Shown here in pieces: positions 1 through 11,252 of a stretch of DNA of 64,000 nt. Under the pieces are notes generated by a model. The model saw nothing but the letters and a program-made list of their open reading frames with translations, ran no database searches and was not told where the DNA came from. Within the stretch, counting starts at the first letter, position 1; each line of letters opens with the position of its first letter. Source of the DNA: Notospermus geniculatus (lineage: Eukaryota > Nemertea > Pilidiophora > Heteronemertea > Lineidae). The stretch covers positions 8,972-72,971 of the forward strand of contig NMRB01002072.1 of NCBI GenBank assembly GCA_002633025.1. Reading direction: 5' to 3'. A program made the position numbers and the translations under genes.

Positions 1-310
1 CCAGTGTGGTGTCGGCTGATCTACGTAGTAACACTCTGCTTCTCCTCGAAGCCATAGCATTCGTGGCCGTGGTGAATACGGAAGAGGCCATCGCAAGCTA
101 CTCATATTCCACACTTGGATGGGGTCTTTTACTTGCTCTTGCAAAGGCACAAGATACAAGGCACTACTGTCCCATGCGACGGACGTGAGGAACCGGGAAC
201 AAAATTCTGTACGGCCCGGGCTGCATTCGAATCCGGGACCTGCCGCTTGCTGAACGGACGTGATAGCCACTATCCCTCAATCTCACACATGAGGAGCCCT
301 GATAGACACT
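1..310 (-). mobile_element. tRNA-Val-like SINE, partial (family X)
   Basis: The reverse strand of about 210-300 resembles the head of a valine tRNA, with the wording of an A box, an anticodon stem and a B box. The rest is a body shared with 30895-31715, 52195-52640 and 55925-56165, for example the 'cttggatgg...tttacttgc' stretch near 110-130. The clearest anticodon loop is in the copy at 31645-31705, where AAC fits valine. The element runs off the window edge, so its true end is not visible. Confidence 0.6.
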
Positions 311-375
311 CGGCAATCAGGGCCCCTCATGTGTGAATTTCAAGGATATACATCGTCAGATACAACGCAGCCTAC

Positions 376-1358
376 TTAATTTTTCATTGCTCCGTTACTT
401 TTCCGATGACACTGTTTAAATAACGAAAGTATTTCTTTTCTGTATCGCTTACATGTCAGAAGATACATGTAAGAGTTCAGTGCATAGTTCGACGTGTTGG
501 CAACGATACCCCAATTCAAGGTAAGTGACTGCCACATCCTCGTCTCGGGCGTCACTTTCCCTTCCCACACTTCCCAAAATACAGTATGGAACCTGATGGG
601 GAGAGAGAAGATAATAAAACTTGTGGTGACAAGCACAATTGATCTTGTGATTGCAGCTACTTTCGATGACTTTCGCTCACCGCTGCTAAGATTCTTGCGG
701 GCTTTTTGTCCCATTCTGACGGCCAGAACGATACCAACGTTCAACGGTAAAAGAGCCGCGATTGGGAAATAGAAACTCTGGACGTTGACGATTGTGGAAT
801 AAAAAACCCTGAGCTCCTCCTCGAAGTTATACGGATCATTGCAATTACGACGACGCAAGCCGTGGCCCACCGTGCTTTCCTCATTGTACACAACACGACA
901 GCGCGTAAAGGCCATGTCAGTGCGATGAACCGGTCTACAGACATAACGACGAGAATCAGCGGTGATAAACCACGTGAGGTGTGCGTGATCACGAAGGTGA
1001 GAATACAGTAGGGTCGTCTCACGGCCTCGTTTACAAATACACCCGGGAAAACTGACATGATGTAGCGTAGACCTTTAGAAAGCAAGAACATCGAGTCGAA
1101 TAACGCTAAACAGCGCATGTAGAAACACGCAGTTGAATTCCTATATTTTGGGTTGTTCATGAGAGTGTAGCTCAGAATGTTTCCAGCCACACCGATCACG
1201 ATTAAAATCGGCGGGAAAAGCAGGTCTAAGACAAAAATGGCGGATTCGAGATCCATGTAACCATGCAGAGACGCTTTAGGGACCGTCTGATCTGGTAAAG
1301 AACTCGTGGACACATCCAAAACGTCAAACATATCTGCCGCAAAACACAAGGAACACAC
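376..1358 (-). pseudogene. GPCR array copy 1, broken by internal deletion
   Basis: This is a rhodopsin-like seven-transmembrane receptor gene read on the minus strand. The first half (start MCSLCFAADMF at 1358) carries TM1 with GN, TM2 with LALFD, the TM3 cysteine and the DRF motif, and runs into TM4. Near 835-845 a deletion of about 20 codons, compared with the intact copies, removes the TM4-ECL2 link including the ECL2 cysteine and shifts the frame. The second half (376-830) continues in another frame through TM5, TM6 (FSLP) and TM7 (NSYMY). The N-terminal half most resembles copy 4, while the C-terminal half is of the copy 7/8 type. A product of normal topology cannot be made from this locus. 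Confidence 0.9.
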
Positions 1359-1429
1359 AGAGAATTTCTCAAGAATACGAATATTTTGCCCTGTTCGTCA
1401 AATCTGCCACGGAACCGAAAATCTTTCTG

Positions 1430-1506
1430 AAGATGAACGATTTCAACCAATCAAAATCTGCCTGGGATTTTTTGTGGCGCGAGAATTGGTGACGTCACAT
1501 GCTCCA
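1430..1506 (-). promoter_or_regulatory. Conserved upstream block with palindromic CRE, copy 1
   Basis: About 75-140 bases upstream of the copy 1 start lie a CCAAT-type box (ACCAATCAAAA on plus, 1445-1455) and a full cAMP-response palindrome, TGACGTCA, at 1490-1497. The same pair recurs upstream of copies 6, 8 and 9. The arrangement is seen directly; promoter function is inference. Confidence 0.5.
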
Positions 1507-2112
1507 CGCTTAGTCCAAACAAAGCACCGATGCAGGATGAGGCTTCTCACGCTCTCAAGTTCTCTGTCTGAATTTAGCGTCGAAAAGAAATCAACAAACC
1601 ATTGATGAGACCGTACACTTTAAGACTCACTGACGCAACACCGACGATTAAATAATTAGTAGATTCATTCTCCTCGTGGCGGTGTTGTAGCAGTGTGATT
1701 CGGAGCAGCAACAAGTCTGGCATCATGCTATCGAATGAAGTCGCCGGCCTAGTCCTTTAACACTGACGTCCACAAACATTACATGTATATATAGCAAGTA
1801 CAAAAAACGGCAAGTCTATCAATGCTCCCAGTTATCAATATAAATTCAGTTTGGCGGACAAAAATTTTGTAATGTTAAGTATATAAGGTATATTTCGGTT
1901 GCGACAAAAAACATTGTCATGAGCAAAATTCTAAATTACAAAAACATTATTTTCCAAAATAGGCATTTACTAGAATAGGAATAGCAATCACTTACATGTA
2001 TTTAGTCGAAGTAGAAGAGAGATTGACTGTAAATATGAAAAGGGATAGGCTTTTCCCTGTTATTATTTTTGATAAAGAGGTTTCTTAATCGTGTCCGCAT
2101 CTGAAAAATATT

Positions 2113-3160
2113 TCATCGCAATCGCACTTCTTTTCTTTTCGGATGACACTGTTTAAATAACGAAAGTATTTCTCTCCTGTATCGCTTACACCCCAGAAGA
2201 TACATGTAAGAGTTCAGTGCATAGTTCGACGTGTTGGCAACGATACCAGAATTCAAGGTTAGTTTCTGCCACAGCCACGTCCCCGGCGTCACCTTCCCCT
2301 CCCACACTTCCCAAAATGCAGTATGGGTCCTGATGGGGAGAGAGAAGATAATAAAACATGTGGTGACAAGTACGATTGATCTTGTGGTTGCTGCTTCTTT
2401 CGATGACTTTCGATCACCGCTGCTTATATTCTTGCGGGCTTTTTGTCCCATTTTGACGGCCAGAACGATACCAACGTTCAACGGTAAAAGAGCCCCAATT
2501 GGGAAATAGAAACTCAGGACGTGGACGATTGTGGAATACAAAACTATGTACCCCTCCTCGAAGTTATACGGGCACATCAGGTGCTTGTACTTTTGTTGGA
2601 AGCTTGGTTTACGGAATATGTTCACCATACCAAGTGTCATTGCATGCAATTGCGACGACGCAGGCCGTGGCCCACCGTGCCTTCCTCATTGTACACAACA
2701 CGACAGCTCGTAAAGGCCATGTCAGCGCTATGAACCGGTCTACAGACATAACGACGAGGATCAGCGGTGATAAATCACGTGACAAGTACGTGATCATATA
2801 TTTGACAGTACAGTAGGGTCGCCTTACAACCTCATTTACAAATTCACCCGGGAAAACTGACATGATATAGCGCAGACCTACAGAAAGCAAGAACATCGAG
2901 TCGAATAACGCTAAACAGCGCATGTAGAAACACGCAGTTGAATAGCTATATTTTGGATTCTTCATAAGCGTATAGCTCAGAGTGTTTCCAGCAATGCCGA
3001 ACACGATTAAAATCGGCGGGAAAAGCAGCTCGTAGACAAAAATGGCGGATTCAAGAGCTACGTTACCATGCCGAAACACTTCAGGGCTCGTCTGCTCTGG
3101 TGAAGAACTCGTGGACACATCCAAACCTTCAAACATTGCCGCAAAACAAAAGGAACACAC
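2113..3160 (-). pseudogene. GPCR array copy 2, 4-bp insertion frameshift
   Basis: This is a minus-strand receptor copy with start MCSFCFAAMFEGLD. The reading frame is open from 3160 through TM1-TM4. It is then broken near 2640-2650 because the four bases TGCA are duplicated (tgcatgcaatt against tgcaatt in intact copies). Beyond the shift the sequence is open through TM5-TM7 to the stop at 2113, ending KRKEVRLR. Only this lesion separates it from a full gene, so a recent mutation or an assembly error are both possible. Its closest relative by N-terminal sequence is copy 3. The first extracellular stretch differs from the other copies (FVNEVVRRPYCTVKYMITYL). Confidence 0.9.
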
Positions 3161-3325
3161 AGAAGAGTATCAACAACACGATTTTTTGCCCTGTTCATCA
3201 AATCTGCCGTCTAACCGAAAATCATTCTGAAGGGGAACGATTTCAACCAATCAAAATCTGCCTGGGATTTTTTGCGGCACGAGAATACTCCACGCGTAGT
3301 ACAAAGAAGGCAACGATGCAGGATG

Positions 3326-3415
3326 CAGTCGACCCGCAAAGGTATGAACAGCGCCACGACGTGTCAGCCGCGGTATTTGGCGGTACTAACAGCTAAATCA
3401 CTGAACGAAAGCGAG
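3326..3415. repeat. 90-bp block shared with 63237-63326
   Basis: From 'cagtcgacccgc' to 'cgaaagcgag' this stretch matches 63237-63326 with about two differences. It abuts the broken 3' end of GPCR copy 3 and replaces everything downstream of TM5 there. It looks like a piece of a dispersed element or a rearrangement junction. No family is recognised. Confidence 0.75.
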
Positions 3416-4088
3416 AGTAAAAGAGCCCCAATTGGGAAATAGAAACTCAGGACGTGGACGATTGTGGAATACAAAACTATGTACCCCTCCTCGAAGTTAT
3501 ACGGACAGATCATGTACTTGTACTTTTGTTGGAAGCTTGGTTTACGGAATCGTTCACAATACCAAGTATCATTGCAATTGCGACGACGCAGGCCGTGGCC
3601 CACCGTGCTTTCCTCATTGTACACAACACAACAGCCCGTAAAGGCCATGTCAGCGCGATGAACCGGTCAACAGACATAACGACGAGGATCAGCGGTGATA
3701 AACCACCTGACAGGTACCTGATCACAAATTTGACAATACAGTAGGGTCGCCTTACAACCTCATTTACAAATACACCCGGGAAAACTGACATGATATAGCG
3801 CAGACCTACAGAAAGCAAGAACATCGAGTCGAATAACGCTAAACAGCGCATGTAGAAACACGCAGTTGAATAGCTATATTTTGGATTCTTCATAAGGGTA
3901 TAGGTCAGAGTGTTTCCAGCAATGCCGAACACGATTAAAATCGGCGGGAAAAGCAGCTCGAAGACAAAAATGGCGGATTCAAGAGCTACGTTACCATGCC
4001 GAAACACCTCAGGGCTCGTCTGCTCTGGTAAAGAACTCGTGGACACATCCAAACCTTCAAACATTGCCGCAAAACAAAAGGAACACAC
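3416..4088 (-). pseudogene. GPCR array copy 3, frameshifted and 3'-truncated
   Basis: This minus-strand receptor copy starts at 4088 and is open through TM1-TM4. One base is missing at about 3550 (ggaatcgtt against ggaatacgtt in intact copies), which shifts the frame before ECL2. The gene then stops abruptly in TM5 at about 3422, where it is fused to the 90-bp repeat at 3326-3415, so TM6, TM7 and the tail are gone. The N-terminal half and upstream sequence are nearly identical to copy 2, indicating a recent local duplication followed by a breakpoint. TM3 reads FVIRYLSGG where most copies have a conserved R in place of the first G. Confidence 0.9.
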
Positions 4089-4703
4089 AGAAGAGTATCA
4101 ACAACACGATTTTTTGCCCTGTTCATCAAATCTGCCGTCTAACCGAAAATCATTCTGAAGGGGAACGATTTCAACCAATCAAAATCTGCCTGGGATTTTT
4201 TTGCGGCACGAGAATACTCCACGCGTAGTACAAAGCAGCGAAGCAGGATGAGGCTTCTCACGCGCTCAACTTCTCTTACTCCATTTAGAGTGGAAAAGAA
4301 ATCAACGAACCAATGATTTGATGAGACTGAACGGTTTAAGACTCACTGACGCAACTCTGACGATGAAATGAGTGGTAAAATCATTCTCCTCGTGGCGGTA
4401 TTGTAGCAGTCTGACTCGGAGATGCAGCAAGTCTGACATCATGCTATCGAATGAAGTCACTGGCCAAGTCCTTTAACACTGGCGTCTACAAACATTACAT
4501 GTATACATATGTAGTACATGTTAGTACAAATAACAGCAAGTCTATTTCAATGCTCCCGTTTATTAATATGAATTCAGTATGGCAAACAAACATTTTGTAA
4601 TGTTATGGATAAAGTGTATTTTGGTTCCCACCAAAAAAAATTGTCGTGAGGAAAATTCGAAAGTAACTGACAAAAACATTATCCACTAAAAATAGGTTAG
4701 GCT

Positions 4704-4877
4704 AATGCCCGTTGTACCCGGATTTTTCTGGTCCAAAATATTATAAATGGGTGTCGTAAAGGGTAATTTCGGCCCTAGGCCACCGATTGTCTAGCTGAAA
4801 CACAATAATGTGAACACCCATTTAAGCCCCATTTATAATTTTTTGTAGTACAAAAATCCCACGTTTACAACGGGCAT
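4704..4877. mobile_element. Inverted-repeat MITE older than the array units (copy a)
   Basis: The ends 'atgcccgttgtac' and '...caacgggcat' are inverted, with a second pairing inside (ataaatgggtg against cacccattt). The same element sits at the equivalent place in the repeat units at 14840-15012 and 19691-19862, so it was present before those units duplicated. Confidence 0.65.
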
Positions 4878-5435
4878 AAGTTTTCCGTTTTGGAACATTT
4901 TGGTTTAGTTCACTTGAAAGCCTTACCCTTGCAAGGTTGGAAGTGTTCTTTTGGACCCTGGCGGATTTTCGCACTGTATTTGCATTAAGTCCTACAACGA
5001 AATGGTAAGAGAAAACCATATATCTTTTGAGTTTGTCAATTTTCCCTTTTAGTTCCTTTTCTGTTCCAGATTTTCAGATACATGTAGTTTTATGTCATTT
5101 ATGCATCTATACTTGGGGGATTTTTCCAGTCTTGGTCGAGGTACATGTACATTCGGCCGCGCAATACATGTACCTGCAGCAATTGTGTGGGCGTCTGTAC
5201 CTCGCTGAGACTGGCATGCTTCACTTATGGGCGCATTTGTGTGAATCTTGGTTTGCATTCTTTCTGTTATCAACATCGCCTCCATCGTCAACGCTAAAAT
5301 TTTAACTCCGGAAAATCTTCTGATGCATTAACATTAAAGTGGTGATCGGTATCCACGTATTCGTGTTTTTTCGTCACAGCATATCCCGTCATTACAAGAG
5401 GTTTGGCAATCCTGTCCAGCATCTGAAAGAAAAAT

Positions 5436-7214
5436 TCACCGAAATCGCGCTTCTTTTCTTTTCGGATAACACTGTCTTAATAACGAAAATATTTCTTTCC
5501 TGTATGGCTTTACACCCAAAAAGATACATGTAAGAGTTCAGTGTATAGTTTGACATGTTGGCAACGACACCAGAATTCCAGGTTAGTTCCTGCCACAGCC
5601 TCGTCTCCGTCGACAGTTTCCCCTCCCAAACATACCCAAACACACCATGGGTCCTGATGGGAAGAGAAAAGATAATAAAACTTGTGGTGACAAGCACAAT
5701 TGATCTTGTGATGGCTGCTTCTTTCGATGAATATCGCTCACCGCTGCAAAGATTCTTGCGGGATTTTTGTCCCATTCTGACGGCCAGGACAATCCCAACA
5801 TTCAACGGTATAACAGCCCCGATTGGGACATAGAAAGTCTGTGCGTTGACGATTGTAGTATATAAAATCATGTACTCCTCCTCGAAGCTGTACGGGCAAA
5901 TCAGGGTATTGGGAAACAGAGAAATCAAGAAATGAAGAAATCGAGAACTTTGACTATCGATTTGTTAGACCTTGTCTCTCTACATCTATTCAGTTCGCAC
6001 TTGTGTATGGGCAGTTATTTCCGCAAATTTCCTCAAGTTCAGACCCTTTCCCTATGTAAAGGGTAAGAGATGGCCCAGATCTGACAGCAGATTCGTATTA
6101 ACATTTTCTGAGATCTGCTGATTAAAAGCAACCCCGTTTAAATCCGACCAATAATAACTGTTTGGACCCTTTTCCCTGAGGGTAACTCTTCCATTTTGAA
6201 CCCTTCATTGTGGTTATACACTGGTGACTGACACAGTTGATCATTTTATAGCTGGGGGTCTTCGTTTTATAGTTGGGTCTTCGTTTTATAGTTGTGGGGT
6301 CCTTGCTTTATAGATGTGGGGATTTTATCTTCATTCGTGGTGGGCATAAAGTACATCACCACACACCAACATCCAATCAAATTCGGCCTCATCAAGATGG
6401 TTACCGTGGTTACCATACTAAGTTGCATCCTCAAACTTAATAAAACATTTTAAAAAACTCCCGCCTTGTCAAACGTTGAGAGTGGAAAAATGCATGCTAA
6501 TCAAACATTTTATTTATATGGCCTTACACGTGAGATCTGAATAATGCCAAAGACAGAGGTCTAACTAATCGATCTTGGGAGTTCTTGATTTCTTCATTTC
6601 TTGATTTCTCTGTTTACCAATACCCGGCAAATCATGTGCTTGTCCTTCTGTTGGAAGATTTGTTTACGGAATACGTTTACCATACCAAGTGTCATTGCAA
6701 TTACGACGACGCAGGCCGTAGCCCACCGTGCTTTCCTCATTGTACACAACACGACAGCTCGCAAAGGCCATGTCAGCGCGATGAATCGGTCTACAGACAT
6801 AACGACGAGGATCAGCGGCGACAAACCACGTGAGATATGCGTGATCACGAAGGTGAATATACAGTAGGGTCGTCTTACAGCCTCGTTTACAAATACACCC
6901 GGGAAAACTGACATGATGTATCGTAGACCTTTAGGAAGCAAGAACACCGAGTCGAATACCGCTAAAAAGCGCATGTAGAAGCACGCAGTTGAATCTCTAT
7001 ATTTTGGGTTGTTCATGAGGGTGTAGCTGAGAGCGTTTGCAGCCACGCCGAACACGATTAAAATCGGCGGGAAAAGCAGGTCTAAGACAAAAATGGCGGA
7101 TTCGAGATCCATGTAACCATGCAGAGACGCTTTAGGGACCGTCTGATCTGGTAAAGAGCTCGTGGACACATTTAAAACGTCAAACATATCTGCCGCAAAA
7201 CACAAGGAACACAC
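5436..7214 (-). pseudogene. GPCR array copy 4, split by a 722-bp MITE
   Basis: The N-terminal half (6626-7214, start MCSLCFAADMFDVLN) encodes TM1-TM4 and the C-terminal half (5436-5903) encodes ECL2-TM7. They are separated exactly by the transposon at 5904-6625, inserted at the codons for the ECL2 cysteine (ICPYSF). A further one-base insertion near 5508, after the GCK codons following TM7, shifts the tail. The N-terminal tail carries NVS, a potential N-glycosylation site that other copies lack because they have DVS. TM7 is of the MSNYTLNSYMYLFG type, like copies 5, 6 and 9, whereas the N-terminal half is like copy 1. Confidence 0.92.
5904..6625. mobile_element. MULE-like MITE with 9-bp TSD inside GPCR copy 4
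   Basis: The element is 722 bp and starts 'gggtattgg'. Its terminal inverted repeats are nearly perfect for about 55 bp and recognisable to roughly 100 bp. The 9-bp target duplication ggcaaatca lies at 5895-5903 and 6626-6634, and intact receptor copies have it once. Long TIRs with a 9-bp TSD fit the Mutator/MULE superfamily. No transposase ORF is present. Confidence 0.9.
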
Positions 7215-7279
7215 AGCGAATTTCTTAAGAATACGAATATTTTGCCCTGTTCGTCAAATCTGCCACGTAACCGAAAATN

Positions 7280-7363
7280 GAACAATAGTTTTCTAGGCCT
7301 TTAACCTGTGTAATGCAGAAGTTGTACGCTGATTAGGCTAAACACCCTTTATGAATATGGCCC
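7280..7363. mobile_element. Half of the 35650-type MITE at an N
   Basis: The sequence from 'caatagttttctaggcc' to 'atatggccc' matches the right half of the inverted-repeat element at 35650-35911. It begins immediately after a single N (7279) that also truncates the GPCR upstream block ('taaccgaaaat'). The left half of the element and the rest of the copy 4 promoter are missing here, so a collapsed assembly is likely. Confidence 0.6.
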
Positions 7364-7678
7364 TATATGTATATATAGCAAGTACAAAAAAACGGCAAGT
7401 CTATCAATGCTCACAGTAATTCAGTTTCGCGAACAAAAATTTTGTAATGTTAGGTACAAGTATATAAGGTATATTTTGGTTGCGAAAAAAAACATTGTCA
7501 TCAGCAAAATTCTAAATTACAAAAACATTATTTACTAAAATAGGACAGCAATCACTTACTAGTATTTAGCCGAGGTAGAAGAGAGATTGACTGTAAAGGT
7601 ATGAAAAGGGATAGTCTTTCCCTTGTTATTATTTTTGATAAAGAGGTTTCATAATCGTATCCGGATCTGAAAAATATT

Positions 7679-8731
7679 TCATCGCAATCGCACTTCATTA
7701 CTTTTCGAATGACACTGTTGAAATAACGAAAGTATTTCTTTCCTGTATCGCTTACACCCAAAAAGATACATGTAAGAGTTTAGTGTATAGTTTGACATGT
7801 TGGCAACGAAACCAGAATACCAGGTTAGTTTCTGCCACAGCCTCGTCACCGGCGTCACCTTCCCCTCCCACACGTGCCAAAATGCACCATGGATCCTGAT
7901 GGGAAGAGAGAAGATAATAAAACTTGTGGTGACAAGCACGATCGATCTTGTAATCGCTGCTTCTTTCGATGACTTTCGCTCACCGCTGCTGAGATTCTTG
8001 CGGGCTTTTTGTCCCATTCTGACGGCCAGAACGATCCCAACGTTCAACGGTAAAAGAGCCGCGATTGGGACATAGAAAGTCTGTGCGTTGACGATTGTAT
8101 TGTATAAAACCATGTACTCCTCCTCGAAGTTGTACGGGCAGATCATGTACTTGTACTTTTGTTGGAAGCTTGGTTTACGGAATACGTTCACAATACCAAA
8201 CATAATTGCAATTACGACGACGCAGGCCGTGGCCCACCGTGCTTTCCTCATTGTACACAACTTGACAGCCCGTAAAGGCCATGTCAGCGCGATGAACCGG
8301 TCTACAGACATAACGACGAGGATCAGCGGTGATAAACCACGTGATATGTACGTGATGACAAAGTTGATAATACAGTACTGTCGTCTTACAGCCTCGTTTA
8401 CAAATACATGAGGGAAAACTGACATGATGTATCGTAGACCTTTAGAAAGCAGGAACACCGAGTCGAATAACGCTAAATAGCGCATGTAGAAACACGCAGT
8501 TGAATTCCTATATTTTGGATTGTTCATGAGAGTGTAGCTCAGAATGTTTCCAGCCACACCGAACACAATTAAAATCGGCGGCAAAAGCAGCTCGAAGACA
8601 AAAATGGCGGATTCAAGAGCTACATAACCATGCAGAGACGCTTTAGTGCTCGTCTGCTCTTGTGAAGAACTCGTGGAGACATCAAAACCTTCAAACATTG
8701 CCACAAGGAACATACAGAAGGGTATCAACAA
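7679..8731 (-). CDS. Intact rhodopsin-like GPCR, array copy 5
   Basis: This is an intronless 350-aa class A seven-transmembrane receptor, predicted in the plasma membrane. Visible hallmarks are GN in TM1, LALFD in TM2, a TM3 cysteine (RRQYC) with an ECL2 partner (ICPYNFEEE), DRF instead of DRY at the end of TM3, FSLP in TM6 without the usual CWxP, and NSYMY in TM7 in place of NPxxY. The basic tail ends NEVRLR. The start differs from its neighbours (MLIPFCMFLVAMFEGFD); an internal Met before FEGFD aligns with the shared MF of other copies and could be the real start. The general form suggests a peptide-type or chemosensory receptor, but the ligand and orthology cannot be read from sequence. 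The CRE upstream is mutated (taacgtca near 8840). Confidence 0.93.
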   Translation of the reverse strand: MLIPFCMFLVAMFEGFDVSTSSSQEQTSTKASLHGYVALESAIFVFELLLPPILIVFGVAGNILSYTLMNNPKYRNSTACFYMRYLALFDSVFLLSKGLRYIMSVFPHVFVNEAVRRQYCIINFVITYISRGLSPLILVVMSVDRFIALTWPLRAVKLCTMRKARWATACVVVIAIMFGIVNVFRKPSFQQKYKYMICPYNFEEEYMVLYNTIVNAQTFYVPIAALLPLNVGIVLAVRMGQKARKNLSSGERKSSKEAAITRSIVLVTTSFIIFSLPIRIHGAFWHVWEGKVTPVTRLWQKLTWYSGFVANMSNYTLNSYMYLFGCKRYRKEILSLFQQCHSKSNEVRLR

Positions 8732-9274
8732 AACGATTTTTTGCCCTGTTCATCAAATCTGCCGTCTAACCGAAAATCGTTCTCACGGGGAACGATTTCA
8801 ACCAATCAAAATCTTGGGATTTTTCCGGCGCGAGAATCGGTAACGTCACATACTCCAGAGTCTCAGTCGAAACACAGCAACGTTGATGCAGAATAAAAGG
8901 CGTCTCATGCACTCATGTTCTCTGGCTGCATTTAGCGTCAAAATGAAACGAACGTACAATATGAGACCGGACGCTTTAAGACTCACTGACGCAACTCTGA
9001 CGATGAAATAATTTACAAAAATCATTCTCCTCGTGGCGGTGTTATAACAGTCTGATTCGGAGCAGCAACAAGTCTGGCATCATACTATTGAATGATGTCA
9101 ATGGCCTAGTCCTTCAACACTGCACGAATATTACATGTACACAGAGCAAGTACAAAGAACGGCAAGTCTATTTCAGTGCTCCCATTTATTATTATAAATT
9201 CACTTTGGCGAACAAACATTTTGTAATGTTATGAATGTGGTGTATTTTGGTTCCGATCAAAAAAATTGTCTTAA

Positions 9275-9524
9275 AGGAGCTGGACGTCCAAGTTGTAAAC
9301 ACTCACTCACTGGTTCTCTATCCACGCGACGCCTGCGGTGCTGCCACCTATTGTCGGTGATATGTACTGACGTGAATATCGTGAATGAGTTGCATCGGAC
9401 CGGGCACCAGTCTAACGATCACGGGGCGCTACTGGTGCTGCCACCTGCACGAAGGAATAAAACTAGTTTGCCGACCATGTTTGTAAACAAACAAGCTTGT
9501 TTAGAACTTCGGCGTTTAACTCCT
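9275..9524. mobile_element. TTAA-flanked MITE (250 bp)
   Basis: TTAA stands at 9271-9274 and 9525-9528. The ends are 'aggagct' and the inverse of 'aggagtt'. The paralogous upstream regions near 4640 and 14525 lack the insertion (tgtcgtgag...aaattc). It belongs to the TTAA-flanked group described in the findings. Confidence 0.75.
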
Positions 9525-9564
9525 TTAAGCAATATTCGAAATTAACTGACAAAAATATTATATA

Positions 9565-9730
9565 CAGTGGAACACTCCCTTAACGGACACCTCTGCCAGG
9601 AGGACACCTCTCTATTAAGGACACCAAAGTTCAGTCCCAAATTGACCGTTTCTATTCATTATGACCTCTATAATCAGGACACCTCTCAATTAAGGTCAGC
9701 AGAGGTGTCCTTAATAGAGAGGTTCCACTG
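9565..9730. mobile_element. Tc1/mariner-like MITE, TA TSD
   Basis: The 166-bp element has 'cagtggaac...gttccactg' ends between two TA dinucleotides (9563-9564, 9731-9732). The paralogous sites (near 4680 and 14570) are empty. The same termini bound the 531-bp element at 44822-45352. Confidence 0.8.
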
Positions 9731-9757
9731 TACTAACATAGGAAAACAATCACTTAT

Positions 9758-11099
9758 TTAGCCGAGATAGAAACAAGAGACATTGACTTTCAATAAGGGA
9801 TGGTTCTTTCCTTGCCAATATTTTTCATATACAGGTTTGACAATAGTCTCCAGTATCTGAAAAAAAACTGATCGCAGTCGCGCTTCTTTTCTTTTCGGAT
9901 GACACTGTTTAAATAACGAAAATATTTCTTTCCTGTATCGCGTACACCCCAAAAGATACATGTAAGAGTTCAGTGTATAGTTTGACATGTTGGCAACGAT
10001 AGCAGAACTCCAGGTTAGTTTCTGCCACAGCCTCGTCTCCGGCGTCACTCGCCCCTCCCACACATACCCAAATACACCATGGATTCTGATGGGGAGAGAA
10101 AAGATAATAAATTGATCTGACTTGTAATCGCTGCTTCTTTCGATGACTTTCGGTCACCGCTGCTAAGATTCTTGCGGACTTTTTGTCCCATTCTGACTGC
10201 CAGGACAATCCCAACATTCAACGGTATAACAGCCCCGATTGCGACATAGGAAGTCTGTGCGTTGACGATTGTTGTATATAAAACCATGTACTCCTCCTCG
10301 AAGCTGTACGGGCAAATCATGTACTTGTTCTTCTGTTCCAAGCTTGGTTTAAGCCCGTGTCACACTGTCCCGAAGTTGACACCCGATGGCCATACGAATA
10401 ATGGAAACTTTTGGAAATCTTACTGATAAATGCCAGCCTGAAGAAGACCCGGGTCGGGGTCGAAAATTTGCAAGATTCTGAAGTTGACTTTGGGGCCATC
10501 TTCACGCGAAATTCAAAATTCCATATTCGTGTGGCCATCGGGTGTCTAATTTCGGGACAGTGTGACACGGGCTTTACGGAATAAGTACACCATACCAAGT
10601 ATCATTGCAATTACGACGACGCAGGCCGTGGCCCACCGTGCTTTCCTCATTGTACACAACACGACAGCTCGTAAAGGCCATGTCAGCGCGATGAACCGAT
10701 CAACAGACATAACGACGAGGATCAGCGATGATAAACCACGTGAGATGTGCGTGATCATGAAGGCGAGAATAAAATAGGGTCGTCTCACTGCCTCGTTTAC
10801 AAATACACCAGGGAAAAATGACATGATGTAGCGTAGACCTTTAGAAAGCACGAACACCGAGTCGAATACCGCTAAACAGCGTATAGAAACACGCAGTTGA
10901 ATCTCTATACTCTATTTTGGGTTGTTCATGAGGGTGTAGCTCAGAGCGTTTTCAGTCGCGCCGAACACGATTAAAATTGGCGGGAAAAGCAGCTCGAAGA
11001 CAAAAATGGCGGATTCGAGATCCACATTAACACGCAGAGATGCTTTAGGGACCGTCTGCGCTGGTAAAGAACTCGTGGACACATCAAAACGTCAAACAT
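9758..11099 (-). pseudogene. GPCR array copy 6, multiply broken
   Basis: This is a degenerate receptor copy. From the 5' end the lesions are: one base lost just after the start Met (tttgac...ttgatg), a 5-bp insertion near 10910, two bases lost near 10880, a 222-bp MITE at 10352-10573 between TM4 and ECL2, a deletion at about 10110 removing part of TM6, and loss of the stop (TGA to TCA near 9861), which lets the frame run to 9758. Recognisable blocks are SVDRFIALTWPL (TM3/ICL2), ICPYSFEEE (ECL2) and MSNYTLNSYMYLLG (TM7). This is the oldest-looking wreck in the array. Confidence 0.92.
10352..10573. mobile_element. Harbinger-type MITE (222 bp, TTA TSD) in GPCR copy 6
   Basis: The termini 'agcccgtgtcacactgtccc' and its inverse are flanked by TTA at 10349-10351 and 10574-10576. 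Intact copies read ggtttacgg at this place. A 3-bp TTA duplication fits PIF/Harbinger. The TIR similarity extends inward through 'gacacccgatggccatacgaata'-type sequence. The centre (about 10430-10480) holds the 'cctgaagaagacc...ggtcgaaaatttgc' motif that also occurs in the 11253-11612 element. Confidence 0.88.
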
Positions 11100-11252
11100 T
11101 TCCTATTGTTCACGAGGGGCCTAAAGAAAACAGCTCGCCTCAAAAGGCAGTCACTGAGTCTGCCGCAGAACGCTAGGAACACACACCACAGACTGCCCGA
11201 CAATGAGTTTCTCAACAATGCGCCCTGTTTATTATCTGCCGTCTAACCGACA

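Noticed and set aside
2640-2650. Treating the copy 2 frameshift as certain pseudogenisation
   Set aside because: A single 4-bp duplication in an otherwise open gene could be an assembly error between near-identical units. I kept the pseudogene call but note the doubt.
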